NCBI GenBank assembly: GCA_964559835.1
Contig: CAZLJE010000028.1
Coordinates: forward strand, 5,500 to 69,499
DNA length: 64,000 nt
From: DAISJI01 sp964559835
GTDB lineage: Bacteria > Acidobacteriota > Terriglobia > Terriglobales > Acidobacteriaceae
Reading direction: 5' to 3'
The notes under the pieces were generated by a model. That model was not told where the DNA came from. It saw only the letters and a list, made by a program, of their open reading frames with translations, and ran no database searches. Positions within the stretch are counted from its first letter, which is position 1; each line of letters opens with the position of its first letter. The position numbers were made by a program, and so were the translations under genes. Below are positions 17,641 to 26,137 of this stretch, in pieces.

Positions 17641-20600
17641 GTCGCCGCCTCCGGTGGTGTTTCTCTATTGCGGCGGAACTCAAGAACCGCCATTGTCAGC
17701 GCCGGTACGACCAGGAGCAGCATGACGGGCCCGACCAGCATTCCGCCGACGATCACGGTCGCGAGAGGACGCTGCACCTGACTGCCGATGCCGGTGGAGA
17801 TCGCCGCAGGTAAAAGGCCTAGCGCCGCGGAAAGACTGGTCATGAGCAATGAGCGCATGCGAGTCGACGCGGCGTAAAACATGGCATCACCAGTGGATGT
17901 GCGATCGCGCTGCGCCTCGTGAAAATAGGTGAGCAGCAAAATGCCGTTCATAACCGAGACGCCGGACAGCGATATGAAGCCGATCGCGGCCGAGATGCTG
18001 AAGTTCAGTCCGGCGACAAGAAGCGCCAAAATGCCGCCGGCGGCTGCGAAACAAACGCCAACGAGCACAAGCAGGCAATCGCGGATCGAGTCGAACAGCG
18101 TATAGAGCAGTCCGAGGATGATGATGAGCGTGATGGGCACGATCACGAGGAGGCGCTGCTTGGCTTCCTGGAGTTGTCCGAATTCGCCCGCCCACACAAG
18201 ACGATAGCCGGTCGGAGGCTTGACGTTCTTCGCGATGCGATCCTGCGCCTCGGCGACGGTACTGCCGAGGTCACGCCCGCGAACGCTGAACTTCACGGGA
18301 ATAAAGCGCTGTACGCTCTCGTGATAGATCCAGGAGGCGCCAGTATCGAGCGTGATGTTCGCCAGTTCGCTGAGGGGAATGTAGGCGTTGCCGCCGCTCG
18401 GGGTGGTGTAGCCGACCTTGATGTTGCGGATCTTTTCGATGTTGTCACGGTAATCGGGCGTGTAACGCACGACGACATCGAAGCTGCGGTCGCCCTCGAG
18501 CACAGAAGTCGCAACCGCGCCGGCAAGCGTCGATTGCACGATGGAGTTGACGTCGCCGGCGTTCAGGCCGTAGCGCGAGGCGCGGGCGCGATCAACGGTG
18601 ATGTCCAGGTTCGGCTGCCCAAGCACGGGTAAGATGCCGAGATCGGCGACACCGCGCACTTGGGCGATCTGATCGCGCACCTGCTCGGCCAGTTTCGTCA
18701 GCACTTCCAGATTGGGTCCGACAATCTTTACCGAATTAGCGCCTTTAACACCGGAGACCGCTTCTTCAATGTTGTCCTGGATGTATTGCGAGAAGTTGAA
18801 CGTCACTCCGGGGAGTTCGTCGTTGAACTCCTTCTGGAGTTGCTCGGTCAATTTTTCCTTGTCCGTGCCGCGCGGCCATTCGTCGAAGGGCTTCAGCGGC
18901 GCGAACAACTCGACGTTCGAGAAGGGCGAGGCATCGCTGCCGTCGTCGGGGCGTCCGTGCTGCGAAATAACTGTGATCACTTCGGGATGGCGCAGCAGGA
19001 TGAGGCGCATCTTGCGTGCTGCTGCTTCACCGTCGGGAAGCGCCAGCGTGATCGGCATGGAAGCGCGGATCCAGAAATTGCCTTCTTCGAGGTGAGGCAG
19101 AAACTCGCTTCCGAGCAGCGAAGCTAACAAGGCGCTGATGCCCAGGAATACAACCCCAATCGCCACCATGATGGCCTGGTTCGCCAGGGCGAAGCGCAGC
19201 GCGGGAGTGTAGACGCGGTGCAGCATGCGGACGACGAGCGTTTCCACCTCTTTCACCCGCGCCGGCATCAGAAACGAGGCGAGCACAGGTGTGATGGTGA
19301 AGGTGCCGATCAGCGCGCCGGCCAGCGCATAGCCGTAAGTGCGAGCCATGGGACCGAAGATCGCGCCTTCCACGCCTTGCATCGTGAACAGCGGCACAAA
19401 GGCGGCGACGGTGATCAGGGCCGAAAAGAGCACAGCCTTGTCCACTTGCATGGCGCTGATCAGGATCAGGCGCAGGCGGTGCGTCCATCCGCGTACATGG
19501 CGTTGCTCGTGCGGCTCATGGCCGGCATCTTCAGCGCGGCGCGCATGCAGCGGCGGCGACGTCGGGTCCTGCCCCCAGTATCCATCCGCCAGGCGCTGTA
19601 GCAGGGCTTCGCGCTCGTGATGGCCCAACTGGAAGGTGCGGAACATGTTCTCCACCAGAATGACGGCAGCATCCACGATGATGCCGAGGTCCACCGCGCC
19701 TATGGACAGCAGGTTTGCGCTTTCACCGAACAGGACGAGCAGAATGACGGCAAAGAAGAGGGCGAAAGGAATGTTGGCGCCCACGATGATGGCGCTGCGC
19801 AGGTCGCCGAGGAAGATCCACTGGATGAGGAAGACGAGGACGCATCCGAAGATCAGGTTGTGCAGGACGGTGCGGGTGGTGACGGCGATCAGAGTAGAAC
19901 GGTCGTAAAAAGGAACGATCCTGACACCCGAAGGCAGGCTGCCGTCGCGATTCATGCTGGCGATCTCGGCCTCGACTTGGGGGATCATGTCGTGAGCGCG
20001 CTGGTCGCGGCTCATCACCACAATCGCGGCGACGACGTCATCTTCTTTGTCGCGTCCGGCAATGCCTTGCCGCGGACGATATCCCACGGTGACTTTGCCG
20101 AGCTCCTTCACCGTTACCGGGATCCCGTTCGATTGTGTGAGCACGACATTCTCGATGTCGGTGACCCGGTAGCCCTGCGTAAGGTCGTCGGCCCCGCCGT
20201 CGTTGATTAGTCCTACGCCGCGGATGTTGATCGACTGCTGTCCGATGCGGATCTCGCGCCCGCCGACGTTGATGTTGGCGTTGCCCAGCGCGGTGATGAT
20301 CTGGGGCACGGTCACGTTAAAGGCTTCCAGCTTATGCGGATCGACCTCGACTTCGAATTCCTTCGTCGGTCCACCCCAGCTGTTGACGGCCGCAATACCC
20401 GGGATCGTCAGCAGGCGTCGGGCTACGATCCAATCCTGCACCGTGCGCAGGTTCGTGATCCCGAAGTGCGGCGGGCCGACGATCTGGTAGCGGTAGATCT
20501 CTCCCGTTGTGCTGTTCTGCTGGATGGTAGGGGTTAAGTTGCCGGGCAGAGTGACATATTGCGACATCGCAACCGCGGCCTGGCTGTATGCGAAGTGATA

Positions 20601-20906
20601 ATCGACGCCGTACTTGAACGTGACGCGTACAAACGACAGTCCGTAGAACGAGGTCGAGCGGATGATGTCGACGCCCGGCGTGCGGTAAAGCCCGATCTCG
20701 ATCGGCCGCGTGTAGTACCGCTCCATCTCTTCGGCGGACAGACCGGGCGCCTGCGCCGTGACCTCCAGGATCACGGGCGTGGGGTTCGGGTACGCCTCGA
20801 TGTTGAGCTTTCGGAAGGCGACGAACCCTGCGATTGCGAACAGGATCAATCCGACGACCACGATGGCGCGGCGGCTGAGACAAAACGCGATGAGCGACTT
20901 GAACAT
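17637..20906 (-). CDS. RND efflux pump, CusA/CzcA (HME)-like
   Basis: Inner-membrane proton-driven efflux pump of 1089 residues. The N-terminus (FCLSRRAIVVVGLILFAIAGFVAFRKLNIEAYPNPT) and the porter segment (APGLSAEEMERYYTRPIE) match the heavy-metal efflux branch of the RND family. The membrane segment VDLGIIVDAAVILVENMFRTF carries the acidic proton-relay region of TM4. An unusual hydrophilic insertion (about DNA 19470-19610, residues near QRLADGYWGQDPTSPP) precedes the next membrane helix. Substrate is either metal ions or organics; HME motifs suggest metals. It overlaps the downstream Pro-rich gene and follows the adaptor by 13 bp. Confidence 0.9.
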   Translation of the reverse strand: MFKSLIAFCLSRRAIVVVGLILFAIAGFVAFRKLNIEAYPNPTPVILEVTAQAPGLSAEEMERYYTRPIEIGLYRTPGVDIIRSTSFYGLSFVRVTFKYGVDYHFAYSQAAVAMSQYVTLPGNLTPTIQQNSTTGEIYRYQIVGPPHFGITNLRTVQDWIVARRLLTIPGIAAVNSWGGPTKEFEVEVDPHKLEAFNVTVPQIITALGNANINVGGREIRIGQQSINIRGVGLINDGGADDLTQGYRVTDIENVVLTQSNGIPVTVKELGKVTVGYRPRQGIAGRDKEDDVVAAIVVMSRDQRAHDMIPQVEAEIASMNRDGSLPSGVRIVPFYDRSTLIAVTTRTVLHNLIFGCVLVFLIQWIFLGDLRSAIIVGANIPFALFFAVILLVLFGESANLLSIGAVDLGIIVDAAVILVENMFRTFQLGHHEREALLQRLADGYWGQDPTSPPLHARRAEDAGHEPHEQRHVRGWTHRLRLILISAMQVDKAVLFSALITVAAFVPLFTMQGVEGAIFGPMARTYGYALAGALIGTFTITPVLASFLMPARVKEVETLVVRMLHRVYTPALRFALANQAIMVAIGVVFLGISALLASLLGSEFLPHLEEGNFWIRASMPITLALPDGEAAARKMRLILLRHPEVITVISQHGRPDDGSDASPFSNVELFAPLKPFDEWPRGTDKEKLTEQLQKEFNDELPGVTFNFSQYIQDNIEEAVSGVKGANSVKIVGPNLEVLTKLAEQVRDQIAQVRGVADLGILPVLGQPNLDITVDRARASRYGLNAGDVNSIVQSTLAGAVATSVLEGDRSFDVVVRYTPDYRDNIEKIRNIKVGYTTPSGGNAYIPLSELANITLDTGASWIYHESVQRFIPVKFSVRGRDLGSTVAEAQDRIAKNVKPPTGYRLVWAGEFGQLQEAKQRLLVIVPITLIIILGLLYTLFDSIRDCLLVLVGVCFAAAGGILALLVAGLNFSISAAIGFISLSGVSVMNGILLLTYFHEAQRDRTSTGDAMFYAASTRMRSLLMTSLSAALGLLPAAISTGIGSQVQRPLATVIVGGMLVGPVMLLLVVPALTMAVLEFRRNRETPPEAAT

Positions 20907-20919
20907 GGCTTCTCGTTCC

Positions 20920-22116
20920 CTAGTCCGACGGCGGCGCGTTCAGCAGGTTGCTGAGAAACACGGCGCCGTCGCTGACGGCCAGCTCTCCGCGTTGCAGGCC
21001 GTCCAGAACCTGGACCCAGCCGTCGTCGCGCAGCCCAGTCTTGATGATCCGCTGTGTGAAATGACGACGGTCGCTCGTTACCCAGGCGGTCATCGTGCCA
21101 TCGCCTTCGCGGACTACTCCGTTCGCCGGCAGGGCGGCTGACTCGGCCGGCTTTTGTACCCGGATGGTGAAGTTGGCGAGCATCCCCGCGCGCAGCTCGT
21201 TTTTCGGATCGGATATCTCGGAACGCACGATGGTGCGGTGCGTCGTGGGATCGACGCTGGCGTAGAGCTTGGTGAGGCGGCCCTGGAAGACGCGGTCCGG
21301 ATACGCCATCACCTTGACCGCAACCGGCTGCCCGACGTGATAAAGCGCGATGTCCTGTTCGGCGATGCTCGCCAGCATCCACTTCACCGTGACGTTAGCG
21401 ACCGTGTACGGCGCGGTCCCATTCCCCGGCTGAACAAACAGGCCCGGTGGCGCGTTGAACGTTGTCACCTGCCCCGCGATGGGACTGCGCACGATCAGCG
21501 CACGATCCACCTTGCGCGTGGCGACGATCTGGTCCATCTCGGCATCGGTCTTCCCGAAGACGCGCACGGCGTCGCGCGCTGCCTTCATGGCGCCTTCCGC
21601 GGTCTGCTGCTCCGCCGTCGCCTGGTCCACCTCGCGCTCGGAGACGCCGCCATTGTCATGATTCAGGCCGCGCGCCCGCGCCAGCTCTCTGCTGGTCTGC
21701 TGGAACACGCCGGACGTGCTGATCAGGCTCGACTCGGCCTGGATGAGGTCGGGACTGTCGATGGTGTAGAGCGGCTCGCCTTTTTGCACGTGATCGCCCA
21801 GCTCCACCAGGGAGTGGATGATCCTTCCCTGGAAGGGCGGGAAAACCTGCACCGTGAGGTCGTCGGCGAAACTGATAGTGCCGACGGTTTCCTTGTCGAC
21901 GGGAAATTCGTGGGTCCCGACCGGCTCGATCTTGATGGAACTCAGCTGGCTTTGCGACAGCTCGACCGTGTTATTCGGCGCGCCAGAAGATTTCGGATTC
22001 GGCGCCTTTTCGGGAGGACCCGATTCGGACCTCAAAAACAACGCCGCCGCAACGAACGCAACGCACACGAGGCTGATGACCACAATCTTCTTATTGCCAA
22101 GCGATTGCACTTCCAT
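20920..22116 (-). CDS. RND periplasmic adaptor (HlyD/CusB-like)
   Basis: Membrane-fusion protein bridging pump and outer-membrane channel, about 398 residues. An N-terminal membrane anchor (KKIVVISLVCVAFVAAALF) is followed by a CusB-like start (VELSQSQLSSIKIEPVGTHEFPVD), a lipoyl/barrel-sandwich (PFQGRIIHSLVELGDHVQKGEPLYTIDSPDL), an alpha-hairpin and a beta-barrel domain (QPVAVKVMAYPDRVFQGRLTKL). The start at 22116 is preferred because CGGAG lies seven bases upstream and the longer N-terminus is not conserved. Second gene of the operon after a small membrane protein. Confidence 0.9.
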   Translation of the reverse strand: MEVQSLGNKKIVVISLVCVAFVAAALFLRSESGPPEKAPNPKSSGAPNNTVELSQSQLSSIKIEPVGTHEFPVDKETVGTISFADDLTVQVFPPFQGRIIHSLVELGDHVQKGEPLYTIDSPDLIQAESSLISTSGVFQQTSRELARARGLNHDNGGVSEREVDQATAEQQTAEGAMKAARDAVRVFGKTDAEMDQIVATRKVDRALIVRSPIAGQVTTFNAPPGLFVQPGNGTAPYTVANVTVKWMLASIAEQDIALYHVGQPVAVKVMAYPDRVFQGRLTKLYASVDPTTHRTIVRSEISDPKNELRAGMLANFTIRVQKPAESAALPANGVVREGDGTMTAWVTSDRRHFTQRIIKTGLRDDGWVQVLDGLQRGELAVSDGAVFLSNLLNAPPSD

Positions 22117-22264
22117 ATGGAACTCCGATTCTTCGTTATGAATCGATCGGCTCCGCAACCTTGCTCACATCCCGAAATCAGGATCGAGAATGATCGTCAC
22201 GTACGGACCAATGTCTAAGAGAGCTGCTGAATGTTTGAATCGGCCGCAAGCGCGGCGGGGATAC

Positions 22265-22645
22265 TTAGACGAGAACGGCAGGAGGGGCGCGGAGACCGAC
22301 GGCGGTAAGGAACCCGGCGCGGACGGCGGAGATCAGCCCTTCATTCTTGACGCCAAACGCTACGTTGATTCGCGGCAACGTGATTAGGACGACGGAGATC
22401 AGAAGCGCAACGGTAGCTGATAGAGCATGGACCGTGCTGTGGCGCCGCGAACTCACCTCGTCCGCGAGCACGAAATCTACGTGCAAATCGTCGCTCATGG
22501 AGATCGCTGGAAACAACACGGCGGAAAGCAGAGCGAGGGTGATGATCACCGTCGCGCGCTTTCTACCCGAGCAGCCGTCGCGTGTGGCAAACCAGCCGAT
22601 GGCGATCGAGATAGCGATCCAGCCGAGATTGAGTAGAAGTTCCAA
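22265..22645 (-). CDS. Small three-TM membrane protein leading the RND operon
   Basis: A 126-residue protein with three predicted membrane helices (LGWIAISIAIGWFA, TVIITLALLSAVLFPAI, HALSATVALLISVVLITLPRI) separated by short charged loops. It lies about 150 bp upstream of the adaptor on the same strand, so co-transcription with the efflux genes is plausible. No Pfam family was recognised. A His/Asp-rich loop (ISMSDDLHVDF) could contact metal; this is speculation. Confidence 0.6.
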   Translation of the reverse strand: MELLLNLGWIAISIAIGWFATRDGCSGRKRATVIITLALLSAVLFPAISMSDDLHVDFVLADEVSSRRHSTVHALSATVALLISVVLITLPRINVAFGVKNEGLISAVRAGFLTAVGLRAPPAVLV

Positions 22646-22833
22646 GTAAGGCGATTATCCCTTGGATAACGCAATTCTGGCAAACGTCGCAGATGTTGTG
22701 TCGCTCGCAGTGCTGGATTTTCGACTCGGCTGAGCGGCTCAGGAGGGCGAGTCCTCGGCGCGAGTGCGGAGGTCAGAGAGAGGTACACGGAGGAGACTGA
22801 TATCGCGACGGCCGTTCGTGTATAACGTCGGGC

Positions 22834-23853
22834 ATGCGAAATAAGCTTGCTGCAGTCCTGCTGGCGGTCGCGACGGCCGCGTTCGCGCAGACTCCCGATC
22901 ACACGCTGATGGCGACGCCAACCACTGTTGTGTGGGGATATTACTCGGCGCGGGCGAAACCGGTGTTGACCGTGAAGTCGGGCGAGACGGTTCGCATCCA
23001 GGCAGCATCGGCGTGCCCCTCGCCGGAGCGGCTGGAGGCGGCTGGGGTGAAGCCGTCGGATATTCCGCAGTTCGTGCGCGACATCTACGAGAAGGTCACG
23101 GACAAAGGTCCGGGCGGGCACATCCTCACCGGCCCGATCGCGATCGAGGAAGCCGAGCCCGGCGACGTGCTGGAAGTCCAGATCCTGAAGATCGATATCG
23201 ACACGCCGTGGGCTTGCAATGCGTTCGGCGCCGGACGCGGCTTCCTGCCCGACGATTTTCCTTACGGCAAGCTGAAGATCATTCCACTCGACCGTCAGAG
23301 GATGGCGGCGAACTTCCTGCCAGGCGTGACCATCCCGCTGCATCCGTTCTTCGGCAGCATGGGCGTGGCGCCGCCGGATTCGGCGGGACGGTTGAATTCC
23401 GCGCCGCCGTGGATGCACGCCGGCAACATGGATAACAAAGAGCTTGTCGCAGGTACGACGCTGTACGTTCCGGTGCACGCGAAAGGGGCGCTGTTCGAGG
23501 CGGGTGACGGCCACGCAGGCCAGGGGAATGGCGAAGTGGACATCACGGCAATGGAGACGTTCCTGAGCGGGACGTTCCGCTTCATCGTGCACAAAGACCG
23601 TCACCTGCTATGGCCGCGCGCCGAGACGCCGACGCACTACATCTCTATGGGTTTCAGCGAGGACCTGAAAGAAGCGACCACATTGGCCGTCCGCGACATG
23701 ATCAATTTTCTGGTCGAGGTGAAACATTTAAGCAGGGACGACGCGTATATGTTGACGAGTGTCGCCGTAGACGTGGACATCACTCAGTTAGTGGACGGGA
23801 AAGTCGGCGTGCACGCGATGTGCCCGAAGAGTATCTTTGGCGATAAATACTGA
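22834..23853 (+). CDS. Secreted acetamidase/formamidase (FmdA_AmdA) family protein
   Basis: A 339-residue protein with a cleavable signal peptide (MRNKLAAVLLAVATAAFA). The mature part matches the FmdA/AmdA fold: VVWGYYSARAKPVLTVKSGETVRIQA near the N-terminus, GPIAIEEAEPGDVLEVQILKIDI, PLHPFFGSMGVAPP and the conserved GNMDNKELVAGTTLYVPVHAKGALFEAGDGHAGQGNGEV block holding the probable metal and active-site residues. Family members hydrolyse short amides, but the exported acidobacterial versions are uncharacterised. It has its own transcript, convergent with rsmG. Confidence 0.9.
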   Translation: MRNKLAAVLLAVATAAFAQTPDHTLMATPTTVVWGYYSARAKPVLTVKSGETVRIQAASACPSPERLEAAGVKPSDIPQFVRDIYEKVTDKGPGGHILTGPIAIEEAEPGDVLEVQILKIDIDTPWACNAFGAGRGFLPDDFPYGKLKIIPLDRQRMAANFLPGVTIPLHPFFGSMGVAPPDSAGRLNSAPPWMHAGNMDNKELVAGTTLYVPVHAKGALFEAGDGHAGQGNGEVDITAMETFLSGTFRFIVHKDRHLLWPRAETPTHYISMGFSEDLKEATTLAVRDMINFLVEVKHLSRDDAYMLTSVAVDVDITQLVDGKVGVHAMCPKSIFGDKY

Positions 23854-23992
23854 GTACCGATACCCGGACGCGGAACATGGGAGCGCAAGATATCCGCTAG
23901 CAATGGTGCGGCCCCGGTCCGCGGCGATCCACTGAACCATGGAGACCTTCAGCCGGGGTTGGCGGACCACTTGTTAGCAACTTGATTCGTTA

Positions 23993-24682
23993 CTACCTGG
24001 ATTCGCCGACGAGCAGAACGCGCGAGAGGGACTGCGGGATCGGGAGCGGGTCGGACCAGGCAAACGCCGGAGCGAACTGTTGCGCGGCCAGCACCTGGAC
24101 GGAGCCGATGAGGAGCGCGAGGCGTCCGCCGGTGGCGATCTGAGCCGCAACGGAGAGGATGCGGTCGAACTTCTCGACCGCGCGCAGGGTGACAGTCGGT
24201 GGCGAAAACACAAGGTCCTTCGAGTCGGACTTACGTCCTCGCTCAGGATGACAAGCGATCGAGTCGAGAAGGTCCTCCGCGCGGGAAGTGGAGACGGAGA
24301 TGTCCTTCAATTCCAGCGCGCGAATCACTTCCTTCAAGAACGTCGCCTTCTTGTTCTGCGACTCGATGAGCGTGACATGGAGTTCCTGAGCCCAGATTTT
24401 GATCGGCAAACCGGGGAAACCGGCGCCGGAACCAAGATCGATAACAGCTTCGTTAGCGAGTGAACGGCCGGGCGGAAACAGGTGCTGGGCCGCGAAAAGC
24501 GATTCGCCGAAATGGCGCGTCACAACCTGCTCCGGGCCGTGTATGGCGGTCAGGTTCATGCGCGCGTTCCAGCGGTGCAGGATCTCGAGGTAGGCGGCGA
24601 GTTGCGCAAGCTGCGCCTCCGCGAGCGGGGAACGCAGGAACGGCGCGAGCAGCTCGGAGATGCGGGACAGATGCACAAACAC
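23993..24682 (-). CDS. rsmG: RsmG (GidB), 16S rRNA m7G527 methyltransferase, with a repeat-derived insertion
   Basis: SAM-dependent methyltransferase that makes m7G527 in 16S rRNA. Family features: the N-terminal helix pair (YLEILHRWNARMNLTAI), the SAM site VIDLGSGAGFPGLPIKIW, the acidic loop LIESQNKKATFLKEVIRAL and the later VTLRAVEKFD. Between the strand ISVSTSRAEDLL and VTLRAVEKF lies the segment CHPERGRKSDSKDL. Its DNA (about 24208-24252) is the repeat 'CTTCGAGTCGGACTTACGTC' that is intergenic at 45285 and 46615. The reading frame remains open and length is moderately increased (229 residues). rsmG is separated from mnmG here, unlike many genomes. Confidence 0.93.
   Translation of the reverse strand: MFVHLSRISELLAPFLRSPLAEAQLAQLAAYLEILHRWNARMNLTAIHGPEQVVTRHFGESLFAAQHLFPPGRSLANEAVIDLGSGAGFPGLPIKIWAQELHVTLIESQNKKATFLKEVIRALELKDISVSTSRAEDLLDSIACHPERGRKSDSKDLVFSPPTVTLRAVEKFDRILSVAAQIATGGRLALLIGSVQVLAAQQFAPAFAWSDPLPIPQSLSRVLLVGESR
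24208..24252. repeat. TCGGACTTACGTC..TCAGGATGAC element inside rsmG
   Basis: Coding copy of the element found intergenically at 45285-45322 and 46610-46648, and as a diverged pair inside mnmE (56535-56670). Confidence 0.75.
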
Positions 24683-24900
24683 AGTTTCAAGTTTCGAGTT
24701 GTAAGTTGCAAGTTATCGCTGGCTCCCCAAGCTCGGGCTGCAAAAGCATCCAAGCCCTCCAACTTTCAACTTACAACTTCCAACTGCCTTTCGCTTGTCG
24801 CAACACTTCGGTAACTTGCCGGACCGAGGGTAGGGCGGTAGCTTAATTATCCGCGGGGAGTCTTGCCACCGTTCCAAAGGCGGTCAGGGTGGGGCACCCG
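24683..24900. repeat. AAGTTGTAAGTTGCAAG word hairpin and CCACCGTTCC..GGTGGGGCACCC element
   Basis: Words of the AGTTTCGAGTTGTAAGTTGC type at about 24685-24716 face complementary words at about 24760-24790. A GTCAGGGTGGGGCACCC element follows at 24868-24900, directly before the PilZ leader. No gene here. Confidence 0.6.
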
Positions 24901-24922
24901 AGCATCCGAGGGAGAACGAGTT

Positions 24923-25294
24923 ATGGCCCAACCGCAATTGGCAGCGCAGGCAGTGCAGGCGTTCCGCACGCTGCGGCGGTGGCCCCGGCTCAAGATTCAC
25001 GTGCCTGTCACGGTGGTCGTACGCAAGCAGGAGAAAACGGTGTTCGTGCAGGCGCGCGGTCAGGACTTGAACGAGGGCGGCATCGGCGTATTCGTAGGGA
25101 CGGAGTTGCGCGTCGGCGAGCTGGTCGAGATCAGCTTCACGCCGCCGTACCAGGGGAACCCGATGACCGCGCGCACCATCGTGCGCAACCGCCGCGGCTA
25201 TACGTACGGAATGGAATTCGTTACCGAAACCAAAGAAGACCAGCAGAAGGTGGAGTTGATCCGCAGCGTGCTGCGGACGATGAAGATCGAATAG
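24923..25294 (+). CDS. PilZ-domain protein
   Basis: About 123 residues, a single PilZ domain and probable c-di-GMP receptor. The RxxxR-type entry is RRWPRLKIHVPVTV. The second motif, normally (D/N)xSxxG, appears as DLNEGGIGVFV, with Asn-Glu-Gly-Gly in place of Ser, so ligand binding may be altered. Beta-strands follow (VEISFTPPYQGNPMTARTIVRNRRGYTYGMEFV). The start at 24923 has GGGAGAACGAG upstream. A strong terminator follows. Confidence 0.85.
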   Translation: MAQPQLAAQAVQAFRTLRRWPRLKIHVPVTVVVRKQEKTVFVQARGQDLNEGGIGVFVGTELRVGELVEISFTPPYQGNPMTARTIVRNRRGYTYGMEFVTETKEDQQKVELIRSVLRTMKIE

Positions 25295-25315
25295 ACGAGG
25301 TCAGTAGTAGAAGAG

Positions 25316-25348
25316 AGCTCGGCCGAGAGGCTGGGCTTTTTTAATTTT
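25316..25348 (+). terminator. Rho-independent terminator after the PilZ gene
   Basis: Nine-base-pair stem AGCTCGGCC/GGCTGGGCT with two G-T pairs and a GAGA loop, followed by TTTTTTAATTTT. Confidence 0.8.
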
Positions 25349-25622
25349 GCGTTCCGAGTTTGAGTTCCGACAACAACGCTCGGAACTCGGAACACGGAAC
25401 TTCAGTACATCGTGCGAACTGGCGAATCGGGTATGCCGCCGTGGCACAGCCCGCCTGGACGCTCTCCGCAATGCTCCGCTCGATAGTTGGGTGGCATTGT
25501 CGGACGACGAGACGCGTGTGGTTGCAAGCGGCAAGACGTACGCCGAAGTTGTCGAGAAAAGCGAGCAGGCCGGTGTCACAGATCCCGTAATCGTCAACAC
25601 GCCGGCGCAGTGGACACCGTAG
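25347..25622 (+). CDS. DUF5678-like small protein with repeat-derived N-terminus (possibly truncated)
   Basis: The C-terminal half (APLDSWVALSDDETRVVASG then KTYAEVVEKSEQAGVTDPV) resembles DUF5678-type small proteins, whose function is unknown. The first 25 or so residues are encoded by a TTCCGAGTTTGAGTTCCGAC word repeat (25350-25406), and no ATG exists in frame; the first possible start is a TTG inside the terminator T-tract. This suggests that the 5' end of an older gene was replaced by a repeat. It may be a degraded gene, or use an unusual internal GTG. Confidence 0.4.
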   Translation: MRSEFEFRQQRSELGTRNFSTSCELANRVCRRGTARLDALRNAPLDSWVALSDDETRVVASGKTYAEVVEKSEQAGVTDPVIVNTPAQWTP

Positions 25623-25640
25623 TACTTAACGCGACGTGCA

Positions 25641-26048
25641 TTAGCTCGCGAATCGGATGTGCACGACCAGTTCGAGTGTGTCGCGCCCCATCGGCTTAGC
25701 CGAAGTGACCTCGATGTTAGAAGGATCGACGCCCTCCAGGAATTCGAACTTCGTCTGTTGTTTGTCTAACGAAATGGACGGGCGGCGGGGATGCCCGAAA
25801 TCGATGTACTGGAATTTGAACCCCCAGCGCTCGTGCATCCGCCTGAGGATTTCGTACGTCGGTACTGGCGTGTTGTCGCTAATCTCTTTCCGGTAGTTGT
25901 AAAGTGTCGCGCGACTCACCTTGAGATCTTCGGCTGCGCCTTCGACCGTCCAGCCTTCCAGCTTTGACAACAACTGGTCCCGTACTTCCTTCATAACGAG
26001 CTTTTCAGCGGTTGTGCGCTCCCGTTTTTTGCGGCCACGCTTCGACAT
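25641..26048 (-). CDS. HTH-type transcriptional regulator of the nucleotide island
   Basis: A 135-residue DNA-binding protein. A basic N-terminus (SKRGRKKRERTTAEK) precedes a helix-turn-helix around residues 30-57 (WTVEGAAEDLKVSRATLYNYRKEI), similar to Fis/resolvase or XRE-type HTHs. The C-terminal half is of unknown fold (RMHERWGFKFQYIDFG, LDKQQTKFEFLEG, GRDTLELVVHIRFAS). It diverges from the exonuclease-DUF429 operon, and a 37-bp palindrome lies between the two starts, so it is the likely autoregulator of the island. No specific family recognised. Confidence 0.7.
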   Translation of the reverse strand: MSKRGRKKRERTTAEKLVMKEVRDQLLSKLEGWTVEGAAEDLKVSRATLYNYRKEISDNTPVPTYEILRRMHERWGFKFQYIDFGHPRRPSISLDKQQTKFEFLEGVDPSNIEVTSAKPMGRDTLELVVHIRFAS

Positions 26049-26082
26049 AAAAAGGGACTGATTTTACACAACCCTATTGAAA

Positions 26083-26119
26083 TATTCTATTTAATTAGAT
26101 TTTCTAATAAAATAGAATA
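26083..26119. promoter_or_regulatory. 37-bp nested palindrome in the divergent promoter region
   Basis: Outer arms TATTCTATTT (26083-26092) and AAATAGAATA (26110-26119) are perfect reverse complements. Nested inside are ATTAGA (26094-26099) and TCTAAT (26103-26108) around a TTT centre. Only the pair 26093/26109 breaks symmetry. Extremely AT-rich in a GC-rich genome, and midway between two divergent starts: a probable operator for the neighbouring HTH protein. Confidence 0.7.
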
Positions 26120-26137
26120 CACGTTAAAGGTGGCGTC

